Assembly (NCBI GenBank): GCA_041494245.1
Contig: JBGQAK010000017.1
Location: forward strand, 13,331 to 77,330
Direction: 5' to 3'
DNA: 64,000 bases
Origin: RBG-13-68-16 sp041494245
GTDB taxonomy: Bacteria > Acidobacteriota > Thermoanaerobaculia > Thermoanaerobaculales > Thermoanaerobaculaceae
Shown here: positions 10,171-19,300 of the stretch, piece after piece
Layout: every line of letters begins with the position of its first letter
How positions within the stretch are numbered: the first letter of the stretch is position 1
Notes under the pieces: generated by a model
What the model saw: only the letters and a program-made list of their open reading frames with translations
The model's database searches: none
Told to the model about the DNA's origin: nothing
Made by a program: the position numbers and the translations under genes

Positions 10171-12357
10171 TTACCTGCTGATCGGCTCGACGCCGATCTC
10201 GCGCATGAGGGTGTGAGTCTTGTCCACGAAGTCCATGCACCAGAGGACGTAGCGGATGTCCACCGCGATGGTGCGCGAGAGCGCATCGTTGAACTGGAAG
10301 TCGGAGTCGATGGCCTCGTAGTTGCCGTCGAACGCGAGGCCCACCAGCTCGCCCCTGCCGTTCATGACCGGCGAGCCGGAGTTACCCCCGGTGATGTCGT
10401 TGGTCGTGATAAAGCACGCCGGCACGTCGTGCAGCCTGGGGTCCACGTAGCGCCCGAAGGCGGCGACGCCGAGCCTGGCCGCCTCCAGCAGGCGGGGCGG
10501 GCAGTTGAACGGCTCGACCCCAGTGTTCTTCTGGACCACGCCGGCCAGCGTCGTGAACGGCAGGTAGAGCACCGCATTGCGCGGGGAGTACCCCTTGACG
10601 GTGGCATAGGTGAGGCGCAGCGTGGAGTTCGCATCCGGGTAGAGGGGCTTACCCTTCCAGAGCGCCAGGGCTTCGAGGAAGCGGGGCACGAGTAGGACGG
10701 TCTGGCCCTCGTACTTCTTGTTGGCGTCCTCCATGATCTTGGTGTCGCGGCGCAGCGCGTTGGCGAAGAGGATCATCGGATCGCCGGTGGCCAGCACCGC
10801 CTTGTGGTCCAGCTCGAGCATTCCGAGGCGGACCTTCTCGTCTCCGAGCTTCGTCGAGAACAGCCGGTCGAGGAGCGCCGCGACCGCGTCGTTCCCGGTC
10901 TTGCCGGTGGCCGCGAGCGCCTCGTCCACCGCCGAGACACGCTGGCCGGAGGGGAGCTGGGCCGCGCGGGCGAAGAGGTAGCCGAGCATCGCCCTGTCGG
11001 TCTGCACGTCCAGGTTGCGCTGCATGCTGGTCAGCCGCTGGCGGAGCGCGCGCTCGTCGCGCGCCTGGAAGCCCATGTCGCGCGCCATGTCGGGCTTCGC
11101 CTTCTCCTCGCTCCAGCGGTCGATCGCCAGGGCGGCGCCGAGTAGCCCGTACGAGCGGCCCATCGTCACCCAGCCGAGGATCAAGTCACGGTCGCGGGTC
11201 GCGCTGCGCGCGGCCACGATGGCATCCAGGCCGGGGAGGACCTCGCCGTACTTTGTCCTGCGGGCCGGGTCGGCGTTGATCCAGGCGGTGAGCTTGCCCT
11301 CCTCGGCGCGCTTGCGGCCGGCGAGGTCGCTCCTGGTGAGGCCCTCCAGCATCCCCTCGTTGTTCTTGAAGGAGTTGTAGAAGCCCTTGAGCTGGGAGGC
11401 GAGCTTGATCTCCACGTCCTTGCCGCGCTTGCTCTCGTTCTCCAGGATCGCGATGAGGTCCTTGAGCAGCTTGATCCTTTGCGGGTAGTAGAAGGTGGTG
11501 TCCTCGGCGATCGAGGCCGCGACGCGGTAGCGCATCGTCCGCCCCGGGTAGCCGAGGATGAACGCGAAGTTGCCGTCCTCGAGCGGGGTCGTGGCGATCT
11601 TCAGGAAGCGGTCCGGCTTGAACGGGACGTTGTCGGCGGAGTAGTCGGCCGGCTTGCCGTCCTTGCCGACGTAGGCGCGCAGGAACGAGTAGTCGCCGGT
11701 GTGGCGCGGCCACACCCAGTTGTCCACCTCGCCGCCGTACTCGCCGATCGAGCGCGGCGGGGCGTACACGAGGCGCACGTCGCGCAGCTCGACCTGCTTG
11801 AAGAGGACGTACTTCGCGCCGCCGAACATCTCGGCGACGCGGCAGCGCAGGCCGCCCTTCTCGCACTCGGCGATCAGCTCCTTCTCGCGCCGCTCGATGG
11901 CGTTGGTGCGGGCCTCGGGCGCCATTCCCGGCTTGAGCGCAGCATCGATCGCCGCGGTGACGTCCTCGTAGCCCTTGAAGACGTTGACCCTGCCGGCCCT
12001 GTACGGCAGCTCGTCCGCCCGGTTCGCGGCGAGGAAGCCGTTGGTGATGTAGTCGTGCTCCGGTGTGGAGTTCATCTGGATGGCGCCGAACGCGCAGTGG
12101 TGGTTGGTAACGATCAGCCCCTCGGGGGAGACGAACGACGAGGAGCAGCCGCCGAGCCAAGGCGTGGCGGAGGCAAGGCCGGTGTTGGTCGCGGGGTCCC
12201 AGATCTCCTTCGCAGTGAGCTGCAGGCCCATTGCCGCAAGCGTCGGCTGCAGCTCCGGGAGCTGGCTTGGCAGCCACATCCCCTCGTCGGCACCCGAGGG
12301 CGCCGCCGCGAGAACGATGGTCAGGACGAGGGCGAACGTTATGAGACGACGTCTCAT
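10171..12357 (-). CDS. S46-family dipeptidyl-peptidase (DPP7/DPP11 type)
   Basis: A 728-residue exported serine peptidase that removes dipeptides from oligopeptide N-termini in the periplasm. It has a signal peptide (residues 1-23) and a trypsin-like fold split by a helical insert. Catalytic His is in TNHHCAFG (residue 86 or 87), Asp in the HTGDYSF segment, and Ser660 in GGNSGSPVMNG. In family numbering, the specificity residue 18 after Ser is Gly (FDGN), as in DPP7 (hydrophobic P1), rather than the Arg of acidic-specific DPP11; this assignment is tentative. Good GGGAGG ribosome site before the ATG. Monocistronic. It indicates protein or peptide use as nutrient. Confidence 0.92.
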   Translation of the reverse strand: MRRRLITFALVLTIVLAAAPSGADEGMWLPSQLPELQPTLAAMGLQLTAKEIWDPATNTGLASATPWLGGCSSSFVSPEGLIVTNHHCAFGAIQMNSTPEHDYITNGFLAANRADELPYRAGRVNVFKGYEDVTAAIDAALKPGMAPEARTNAIERREKELIAECEKGGLRCRVAEMFGGAKYVLFKQVELRDVRLVYAPPRSIGEYGGEVDNWVWPRHTGDYSFLRAYVGKDGKPADYSADNVPFKPDRFLKIATTPLEDGNFAFILGYPGRTMRYRVAASIAEDTTFYYPQRIKLLKDLIAILENESKRGKDVEIKLASQLKGFYNSFKNNEGMLEGLTRSDLAGRKRAEEGKLTAWINADPARRTKYGEVLPGLDAIVAARSATRDRDLILGWVTMGRSYGLLGAALAIDRWSEEKAKPDMARDMGFQARDERALRQRLTSMQRNLDVQTDRAMLGYLFARAAQLPSGQRVSAVDEALAATGKTGNDAVAALLDRLFSTKLGDEKVRLGMLELDHKAVLATGDPMILFANALRRDTKIMEDANKKYEGQTVLLVPRFLEALALWKGKPLYPDANSTLRLTYATVKGYSPRNAVLYLPFTTLAGVVQKNTGVEPFNCPPRLLEAARLGVAAFGRYVDPRLHDVPACFITTNDITGGNSGSPVMNGRGELVGLAFDGNYEAIDSDFQFNDALSRTIAVDIRYVLWCMDFVDKTHTLMREIGVEPISR

Positions 12358-12450
12358 TTGTAGCGCCTCCCTTCAAGCCCCGGAGCGGGGCAACGCATTC
12401 TGCCACACCGGCGAGGCCGCGCAAGACTTCGCGCCGCGGGCCTTAGCTGG

Positions 12451-12456
12451 TATCTT
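12451..12456 (+). promoter_or_regulatory. -10-like box (TATCTT) directly before the greA-like gene
   Basis: TATCTT ends 8 nt before the GTG at 12465. The expected transcription start therefore coincides with the start codon, and no Shine-Dalgarno sequence is present. The -35 region (TTCGCG, 17 bp upstream) is weak. Confidence 0.4.
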
Positions 12457-12464
12457 TACCGGTT

Positions 12465-14555
12465 GTGAGCGAGACGAGCTGGCTTGCCGGGTGGGACGCC
12501 GTGGTCGCCGGAGGCGACGCCGCGAAGATCGAGGAGTTCTGGCTTGCGCGGCTGGAGCAGGGCGTCGGCGACGGCGAGGCGTTCGCCGAGGCGCTCAGGC
12601 GTCTCCGGTCGGCGGGCAAGAAGACACTGGCCTCCACGCTGCTCGAGGTGGCCGAGGAGCAGGCGCACGGCGAGGGCGCGTGGCAGGCGCGCACGCGGTT
12701 CCTGTCCGAGCTGCTCCGCCTCGGGATCGGCGACGGGGAGAAGCGGCGCGCCGCCCTCGAGGAGTGCGTGCGCCACGTGTGGGCCGGCCGGCCCTCGCTG
12801 GAGAAGCTGCTCAAGCACTTCCCGCTGCGCGGCGCGAAGAAGCCGCTCGAGAAGCTGGAGAGCCTGCAGGCGTGGCTCGAACACGACGTGGGCGGCGTGT
12901 TCGCGATGGCGGGGCGCGGCCCAGGCAGGGTCGTGGAGGCCAACCCGCAGCTCGGCATGCTGCGCCTGGATTTCGAGAAGGAGCGGCGCGTGCCCGTGCC
13001 GATGGACGCCGCGCGGAAGTTCCTCACGCCGCTGCTCCCCGGGCACTTCCTGCGCAGGCGCCTCGAGGAGCGGGACGCCCTCGCGGCGGAGGTCACGGCG
13101 GACCCGCAAGGCGCCCTCGAGGCGATCGTGGAGAGCGTGGGCACGGCGGTCGCGGTGCCCGACATCAAGGCGGCGCTCGCCGGGCTTCTCCCCGAGGAGG
13201 CGTGGACGTCGTGGTGGAACAAGGCCAAGAAGAACCCGCGCCTCGTCGCCTGCGGGAGCGGCACGCGCGTGCAGTACCGGCTGGCGGGCGGCGGGGGCGC
13301 CGAGGAGGAGATCCGTGCCGAGTTCGCCCGGGCGGCGCTGCCGCAGAAGGTGGAGCTCGCGAGGCGGCACGCCGCGCGCTCGCGGGAGCTGGGCGCCGAG
13401 ATGGGCGCGGAGCTGCTCGCGGCCGCGCAGGGGGAGGGCGTGGATGCGGGGCTGGCGTGGGAAGCGCTGGGGCTTGCCGCGCGCACCGGCGCCGACCCGG
13501 TGCAGGTGCGCGCCGCGCGGGAGGCGTTGATCGGGCGGGCCGGCCCGGTCGCCCTCGTGGAGGGGGTCGGCGACGCGGCCCAGCGCGAGGCCGTGCTGGA
13601 GTTCGCGCGGGAGCTCTCGCCCGAGAGGTGGGTCCAGCTCTTCGCCTCCTGGATGGAGCGCGAGACCAACGCCAGGCTCCTGGCCAGGCTCGCGATGGCG
13701 CTCGTCGAGGCCGGTGAGGGCGCGCGGGTGCAGGCTTTCCTCGAAGAGGTTTTCGTACAGCCGACGCGCTACCCGCCCGCCTTCGTCTGGGCGTGCGAGG
13801 AGGGCGACGAGGTCCTCTCAAAACTCCTGGAGGAGCGCCGCACCGGCGCGCTGCTCGTGCGCCTGGTGGAGCTGGCGGAGCGGCGCGAGTTCGGGCCGCT
13901 GAGGGCGCGGTTGAAGGCGGTCATCTCGGCCGGAGGGCTGGCTGGGCGGATCATCCAGGAGCGTCTCACCGCCGAGCAGGGCCGCCGCCTCCTTCAGATC
14001 CTCGAACGGCAGGGGGAGATGGCCGATGAGCGCAACTGGCTGCGGCGGGCGGTGACCGCCCGCTTCCCGGAGCTTCGCCCGGGCGCGGTTGTGGACGTCG
14101 TCCCCGCGCTCGCAGGCACGGTGCACCGCCTGCAGTCGGAGCTGCGCGACCTCTTGGAGAAGCAGATCCCCGAGATGCTGAAGGCGATCCGGGAGGCGCG
14201 CGCCCACGGGGACCTCTCGGAGAACTTCGAGTACCACGCGGCGAGGGCGCGGCAGGAGTACCTCTCGGCGCGGGCGTCGGAGCTACAAGGGGACCTCTCG
14301 AGGGTGCGCATCATCGACCCGGCGAAGGTCGACGTCTCCAGGGTGCGGGTCGGGACGCGCGTGTGGCTGGAGCCGCAGAGGGGCGGCGATCGGAGGACGG
14401 TGACCATCCTCGGTCCCTACGAGGCCGCCCCGGAGAAGGGTATCGTCTCCAACGGCTCGGAGGCGGCCCAGGCGCTGCTGGAGCGGGGACCCGGCGAGGC
14501 CGTGAGGTTCGACGGGGCCGGCTGGACGATCGCCTCGATCGAACCGGCGAGCTGA
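12465..14555 (+). CDS. Long-form GreA-like transcript cleavage factor
   Basis: A 696-residue protein whose last 170 residues are a GreA/GreB module: an N-terminal coiled coil (around LEKQIPEMLKAIREA, with the tip motif GDLSENFEYHAA near residue 582), then the globular C-terminal domain. Gre factors enter the RNA polymerase secondary channel and rescue backtracked complexes; the acidic tip residues (D, E, E) are present. The first about 530 residues are alpha-helical, Ala/Glu/Arg-rich and repeat-like, without a recognised enzyme motif. Chlamydial GreA is similarly long, so this is a known but unusual architecture. The GTG start has no Shine-Dalgarno and lies next to a -10-like box. Confidence 0.85.
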   Translation: MSETSWLAGWDAVVAGGDAAKIEEFWLARLEQGVGDGEAFAEALRRLRSAGKKTLASTLLEVAEEQAHGEGAWQARTRFLSELLRLGIGDGEKRRAALEECVRHVWAGRPSLEKLLKHFPLRGAKKPLEKLESLQAWLEHDVGGVFAMAGRGPGRVVEANPQLGMLRLDFEKERRVPVPMDAARKFLTPLLPGHFLRRRLEERDALAAEVTADPQGALEAIVESVGTAVAVPDIKAALAGLLPEEAWTSWWNKAKKNPRLVACGSGTRVQYRLAGGGGAEEEIRAEFARAALPQKVELARRHAARSRELGAEMGAELLAAAQGEGVDAGLAWEALGLAARTGADPVQVRAAREALIGRAGPVALVEGVGDAAQREAVLEFARELSPERWVQLFASWMERETNARLLARLAMALVEAGEGARVQAFLEEVFVQPTRYPPAFVWACEEGDEVLSKLLEERRTGALLVRLVELAERREFGPLRARLKAVISAGGLAGRIIQERLTAEQGRRLLQILERQGEMADERNWLRRAVTARFPELRPGAVVDVVPALAGTVHRLQSELRDLLEKQIPEMLKAIREARAHGDLSENFEYHAARARQEYLSARASELQGDLSRVRIIDPAKVDVSRVRVGTRVWLEPQRGGDRRTVTILGPYEAAPEKGIVSNGSEAAQALLERGPGEAVRFDGAGWTIASIEPAS

Positions 14556-15490
14556 TTCACCGCGGCCACTCCACGACGCGCGGAAAATGCTTGTGACTCG
14601 CGCCGACGGACGGCAGCAAAGACGTTTGGTTTTCCTTGCAGGACGGCTCTTTCTTGCCCCGCGGGCTGGGAGCAGTCGCTCGGGCTGCGCATCGAGCGCA
14701 GCCCTCCGACCCGCCTGCGCGTGCGACCGAGCTGGCACAGACCGGCGTGCGGACCCTCGCTGTTCCTCGCCCTCGCGCCGCGCGCTCACGCTCGGCCAGC
14801 GTCTCCACCCGCCGGGCTGGCCGCTCGGGTCCCGCACGCTCCGGCGGAATGGCTCCGAGCCCGCGGGGTGGATTTCACCTCCACCCCCCCGCTCTGCCAC
14901 CGGCTTGCTTGAGCGCCCCTATCACCCGAGCATTTCCGCTCCAGCTTTGATGCCTCTAGCCTAAGGGTAGGGGGCTTCAATCGCCGGTGCCGCGGGTGGG
15001 ATGTTCCTCCGGGGTCCATGGGTGGGGGGTCTTCATTCCGCCTCGCGGGTGCCAGCGGCCATGTCTCCGGAGGTTGCGGGCACCGAGCGGGCGTCTCGCG
15101 GTGGGGTGTCGCTGGCGCTGTGGTATGCGAACAGCGAGGGGCCCCACCGCGGGACGTCCCTGCTCGGTCGCTGCCGAAGGAGTCTCGGCCCGTAGCGCGC
15201 GGGGGCGCGCAAGGGCCGAGAGGCCGCGCACCCGCGGGGCAACACAGGAGCCGTCCCGCAGGGACAAAACAATGTCGGCTCCGAGCCCGCAGGGCAAACA
15301 AAAAGGCGCAACGCAGTCTAAAAGAAAAGGCAACCACTCCGAGCCAGCGGGGACAAAGATGCGGCGAGCGGTTGCACTTGTCGGAGCGTCCCCGCGCGTG
15401 GCGCTCAAGTTCATGCTCGTCTGTTGGTTGCATCGCCGCGCGCCAAGTCGAGAAGGTGGCGTGGCGATCCCCTCCACGGCGGGACCGCGC
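14556..15490. other. Gene-free stretch with dispersed short repeats
   Basis: About 0.93 kb with no open frame that has convincing composition, start signal or family resemblance. It contains three related copies of a 16-nt motif (CTCCGAGCCCGCGGGG) at 14853-14868, 15279-15294 and 15337-15352, with partial forms such as GTCCCGCAGGGAC near 15253. It also has a pair of similar G-rich units around 14968-15060. It may be decayed coding DNA or an intergenic repeat cluster. Confidence 0.6.
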
Positions 15491-15519
15491 TTGACGGCCC
15501 GCGGTGTGCTGAATAAGAT
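15491..15519 (+). promoter_or_regulatory. Promoter of the act-cox respiratory operon
   Basis: TTGACG (15491-15496) and TAAGAT (15514-15519) are separated by 17 bp. The -10 box ends 8 nt before the actA ATG at 15528, and there is no Shine-Dalgarno, so the mRNA is probably leaderless or nearly so. Confidence 0.55.
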
Positions 15520-15527
15520 CACGTCTC

Positions 15528-16196
15528 ATGACGCGCGGTGGGGACGGGGGCGGCTTCATCTTCCCCAAGTGGACAAACATCCTGAGGCCGACCCTGGCGG
15601 TCCTCTTGGTGCTCGTGCCGACCTACGTCGTGCTGCTGCTGGCGTACGGGGCCTCGCCCCAGACGACGGACGTCGGCTACCAGCCCCAGCAGCCCGTCCC
15701 CTACAGCCACGCGCTGCACGCCGGGCAGCTCGGGATCGACTGCCGCTACTGCCACAACACGGTTGAACGGGCGGCGTTCGCGGCCGTTCCGCCCACGCAG
15801 ACCTGCATGAACTGCCATTCCAAGATCCGGGCGACGAGCCCCAAGCTGCTCCCGATCCGCGAGAGCTACGCGACGGGCCTGCCGGTCCCGTGGGTCAAGG
15901 TGCACGACCTGCCTGACTTCGTCTACTTCGACCACAGCGCACACGTCCGCCGGGGCGTCGGCTGCATCGACTGCCACGGGCGGGTGGACACGATGGAGGT
16001 GGTCACCCAGGTCGAGCGCCTGAGCATGGGGTGGTGCCTGGACTGCCACCGTGCGCCGGAGCGCCACCTGCGGCCGCCCGCGCTGGTCACCAAGATGAAC
16101 TGGGTCGCGCCGGAGGATCCCGAGGTCTACGGGCGCCGCCTGATGCAGCAGAACAACATTCATCCTTCGACGCAGTGCTGGACGTGCCACCGATGA
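15528..16196 (+). CDS. actA: Alternative complex III pentahaem cytochrome subunit ActA
   Basis: 222 residues with one N-terminal membrane anchor (about residues 19-41) and a periplasmic domain carrying five CxxCH haem-binding motifs (CRYCH, CMNCH, CIDCH, CLDCH, CWTCH; near residues 72, 93, 146, 171 and 218). This matches ActA of the quinol:cytochrome c/oxidase oxidoreductase called alternative complex III, where the haems relay electrons from the quinol-oxidising site. First gene of the operon; the stop overlaps possible upstream starts of actB. No ribosome-binding site precedes the ATG, which lies within 8 nt of the -10 box. Confidence 0.95.
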   Translation: MTRGGDGGGFIFPKWTNILRPTLAVLLVLVPTYVVLLLAYGASPQTTDVGYQPQQPVPYSHALHAGQLGIDCRYCHNTVERAAFAAVPPTQTCMNCHSKIRATSPKLLPIRESYATGLPVPWVKVHDLPDFVYFDHSAHVRRGVGCIDCHGRVDTMEVVTQVERLSMGWCLDCHRAPERHLRPPALVTKMNWVAPEDPEVYGRRLMQQNNIHPSTQCWTCHR

Positions 16197-16231
16197 AAAA
16201 GGGTACAGGGGACAGGACGCATGGGAGAGGA

Positions 16232-19200
16232 ATGAGAGAGGACGACGACCGGAGCTCGGCCGTGCGGAGCGAGCAGACGCGACCCGAGGACGGGCAGGAC
16301 CGTGCCAGAGCTGGACGGGCGTACTGGCGAAGCCTGGACGAGCTGGCCGACACGCCGGAGTTCCAGGCCCTGGTCGAGAAGGAGTTCCCCGGTCTGGCCG
16401 AGGAGCTGCTCTCGCCGCAGACCAGGCGCAGCTTCCTCAAGATCATGGGCGCGTCCCTCGGCGTGGCGGGGCTGGCCGCCTGCCGATGGCCGAAGGAGGC
16501 GATCCTCCCGTTCGCCCACAGGCCCGAGGACCGCACCCCCGGCGTCCCGCAGCAGTACGCCACCGCCTTTGAGGTGGGCGGGGCGGCGGTCGGCCTGTTG
16601 GTGACGAGCTTCGACGGGCGCCCCGTCAAGATCGAGGGCAACCCGCTGCACCCCATCAACCGCGGGACGGCCGACGTGCTGGCGCAAGCGAGCGTCCTCG
16701 AGCTGTACGACCCGGACCGCAGCCGCCAGGTGGTGCGCCGCGAGGCGGGGCAGTCGTTCGCGTCGAGCTGGGACGGGTTCGCGGCGTTCGCCGGACCGCA
16801 CTTCGCGGGGTTGAAGTCCAAGCGCGGGGCGGGCCTCGCCGTGCTCACGGAATCGAGCTCCTCGCCGAGCTTCGCCCGCCTGCGGAGGCGCCTCGGCGAG
16901 GTCCTTCCCAAAGCGGAGTGGGTCGAGTACGAGCCGCTCTCGCGCGACAACGAGCGCGAGGGCACCAGGCTGCTGTTCGGCGCACCGCACCGGCCGCAGC
17001 TAAGGCTCGACCGTGCGCAGATCATCGTGTCGCTGGACGCCGACCCGCTCCTCGACCACCCCGCCGCGCTCAAGCACGCGCGGGAGTTCGCCGCCGGACG
17101 GCGTGCCGACGACGGCACGATGAACCGGCTCTACGCGGCCGAGTCGGCGCTCTCGATCACAGGAGCGATGGCCGACGAGCGGATCGCGCTCCCGAGCGGG
17201 GAGGTCGAGGGCCTCGCCTGGCGCCTCGCGGCGAGGCTCGCGGATCTCGGTATCGTGTTGCCCCCGCAGGCGCGGACCGGCGGACCGGGTCTGCAAACAC
17301 CCGGCGAGGCTGCGTTCTTCGAGGCCGCGGCGCGCGACCTCGCGGCCCACCGCGGGCGCGGCGTCGTGATCGCCGGGGCGCGCCAGCGTTCGGAGGTCCA
17401 CCGGCTGGTCCACCTGCTCAACGCCGCCCTCGGCAACACCGGCGCGACCGTGACCTACACGGCCGACCCGGACCCCTCGCGGCCGCCGCACATGACGGCA
17501 ATCCGCGATCTGGCGGCCGCGATGCGCGCGGGGCGCGTGGGCACCCTGCTCATCCTGGGCGGGAACCCGGCGTTCGACGCGCCGGCGGACCTGGGCTTCG
17601 GCGAGGCGGCCGCAAAGGTCCCTGTCACCGTCCGCCTGGGCCTCTTCGACGACGAGACCTCGCGCCTGGCTCGCTGGCAGCTTCCGTGCGCTCACTTCCT
17701 CGAGGCCTGGGGCGACGTGCGTGGCTGGGACGGCACGGTGAGCGTCGTTCAGCCGCTCATCGATCCGCTCTACGGCGGCAGGAGCCCGATCGAGGTCGTG
17801 GCGGCCGTGCTGGGGGAGCAGGTCGCCACCGGCCACGAGATCGTGCGCGCCACTGTGCTGGAGCTGACGGGGGCGACGGACTTCGAGGCGCGGTGGCGGC
17901 GCACACTCCACGACGGGGTGCTGGCCGGCAGCGAGTTCGCGATCGCCAACCCCCAGGTTCGTCCCCTCGAGGCCGGCGTCACCCCGCCTGCCGCGGTCGA
18001 GGCGCCCGGCCCTCAGCGGCTGGAAGCCGTCTTCTGCGCGGACCGCAAGGTCTACGACGGCCGCTTCGCCAACAACGCGTGGCTGCAGGAACTGCCCGAC
18101 CAGCTCACCAAGATCACCTGGGACAACGCAGCGACGCTGTCGCCGGCGACCGCGGGGGCCCTGGGCGTCAAGCACGGCGACGTCGTGCGGATCGCGAACG
18201 CGGGCCGCTCGGCGGAGATCGTCGTCTACGTGCTGCCGGGGCAGGCGGACAACACGGTCGTGTTGCCGCTCGGGTACGGCAGGACGGCGGCCGGCAGAGT
18301 CGGCAACGGCGTGGGTTTCGACACCTATGCGATCCGCACCTCGCGGGCGCCGTTCATCGCGACCGGCGTCACGGTGGAGAGGACCGGGCGCACCTACAGC
18401 CTCGCCTGCACCCAGGACCACCAGGCGATCGACCGCGTGGGGTACGAGGCGCGCGGCACGCGCATCGCGGAGTTCGTCCGCGAGGGCACGCTCGCGGAGT
18501 ACAGGAAGGAGCCGGAGTTCGCGCGCAAGCGGTTCGAGGAGCCGGCGGTACTCCCGCTGTGGCAGGCCCCGAAGTTCACCGGCGAGCACCAGTGGGCGAT
18601 GAGCATCGATCTCTCGGCATGCATCGGCTGCAACGCCTGCACGATGGCCTGCCAGGCGGAGAACAACATCCTGGTGGTCGGCAAGGAGCAGGTGATCCGC
18701 GGGCGCGAGATGCACTGGATCCGGGTGGACCGCTACTTTTCGGGCCCGCCGGAATCGCCGAGCCTCGCGTTCCAGCCTGTTGCGTGCCAACACTGCGAGA
18801 ACGCCCCCTGCGAGGAGGTCTGTCCGGTGGCCGCCACGGTGCACTCGGACGAGGGGTTGAACGAGCAGGTCTACAACCGCTGCGTCGGGACCCGCTACTG
18901 CTCCAACAACTGCCCGTACAAGGTGCGCCGCTTCAACTTCTTCAACTACTTCAAGGACGTGCCCGAGGTCGAGCGGATGGTCTTCAACCCCGAGGTGACG
19001 GTGCGCGGGCGGGGCGTGATGGAGAAGTGCAGCTTCTGCATCCAGCGCATCGAGGCGGTGAAGATCGCCGCCAAGAACGACAACCGTCCGATCCGCGACG
19101 GGGAGATCGTGCCCGCGTGCGCCCAGACCTGCCCGACCCAGGCGATCGTCTTCGGGGACCTCAAGGACCCCCAGAGCAGGGTCTCGAAGCTGCACGCGCA

Positions 19201-19300
19201 CAACCGGGCGTACTCGATGCTCGATGAGCTGTTCACCAAGCCGCGCACGCGCTACCTCGCGAAGCTGCGCAACCCTTCGGCCGCGGACGGGGAGGCGTGA
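16232..19300 (+). CDS. actB: Alternative complex III iron-sulfur subunit ActB
   Basis: About 1022 residues. After a hydrophilic leader comes a Tat-like motif (TRRSFLKIMGAS near residue 66). A large molybdopterin-oxidoreductase-like domain follows (in the family it lacks the cofactor). The C-terminal part is ferredoxin-like, with cysteine clusters CIGCNACTMACQ (near 797), CQHCENAPCEEVCP, CVGTRYCSNNCP and CSFCIQ...CAQTCP, enough for several FeS centres. It sits on the periplasmic face and passes electrons between ActC and ActA. Start uncertain: ATG 16193 overlaps the actA stop but has no ribosome site. ATG 16232 follows a GGGAGAGG stretch and a motif otherwise seen in intergenic DNA, so 16232 is preferred. 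Confidence 0.93.
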   Translation: MREDDDRSSAVRSEQTRPEDGQDRARAGRAYWRSLDELADTPEFQALVEKEFPGLAEELLSPQTRRSFLKIMGASLGVAGLAACRWPKEAILPFAHRPEDRTPGVPQQYATAFEVGGAAVGLLVTSFDGRPVKIEGNPLHPINRGTADVLAQASVLELYDPDRSRQVVRREAGQSFASSWDGFAAFAGPHFAGLKSKRGAGLAVLTESSSSPSFARLRRRLGEVLPKAEWVEYEPLSRDNEREGTRLLFGAPHRPQLRLDRAQIIVSLDADPLLDHPAALKHAREFAAGRRADDGTMNRLYAAESALSITGAMADERIALPSGEVEGLAWRLAARLADLGIVLPPQARTGGPGLQTPGEAAFFEAAARDLAAHRGRGVVIAGARQRSEVHRLVHLLNAALGNTGATVTYTADPDPSRPPHMTAIRDLAAAMRAGRVGTLLILGGNPAFDAPADLGFGEAAAKVPVTVRLGLFDDETSRLARWQLPCAHFLEAWGDVRGWDGTVSVVQPLIDPLYGGRSPIEVVAAVLGEQVATGHEIVRATVLELTGATDFEARWRRTLHDGVLAGSEFAIANPQVRPLEAGVTPPAAVEAPGPQRLEAVFCADRKVYDGRFANNAWLQELPDQLTKITWDNAATLSPATAGALGVKHGDVVRIANAGRSAEIVVYVLPGQADNTVVLPLGYGRTAAGRVGNGVGFDTYAIRTSRAPFIATGVTVERTGRTYSLACTQDHQAIDRVGYEARGTRIAEFVREGTLAEYRKEPEFARKRFEEPAVLPLWQAPKFTGEHQWAMSIDLSACIGCNACTMACQAENNILVVGKEQVIRGREMHWIRVDRYFSGPPESPSLAFQPVACQHCENAPCEEVCPVAATVHSDEGLNEQVYNRCVGTRYCSNNCPYKVRRFNFFNYFKDVPEVERMVFNPEVTVRGRGVMEKCSFCIQRIEAVKIAAKNDNRPIRDGEIVPACAQTCPTQAIVFGDLKDPQSRVSKLHAHNRAYSMLDELFTKPRTRYLAKLRNPSAADGEA

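Noticed and set aside
17000..19201. Minus-strand open frame of 733 codons opposite actB
   Set aside because: Antisense shadow caused by GC-rich third positions; actB shows all iron-sulfur motifs.
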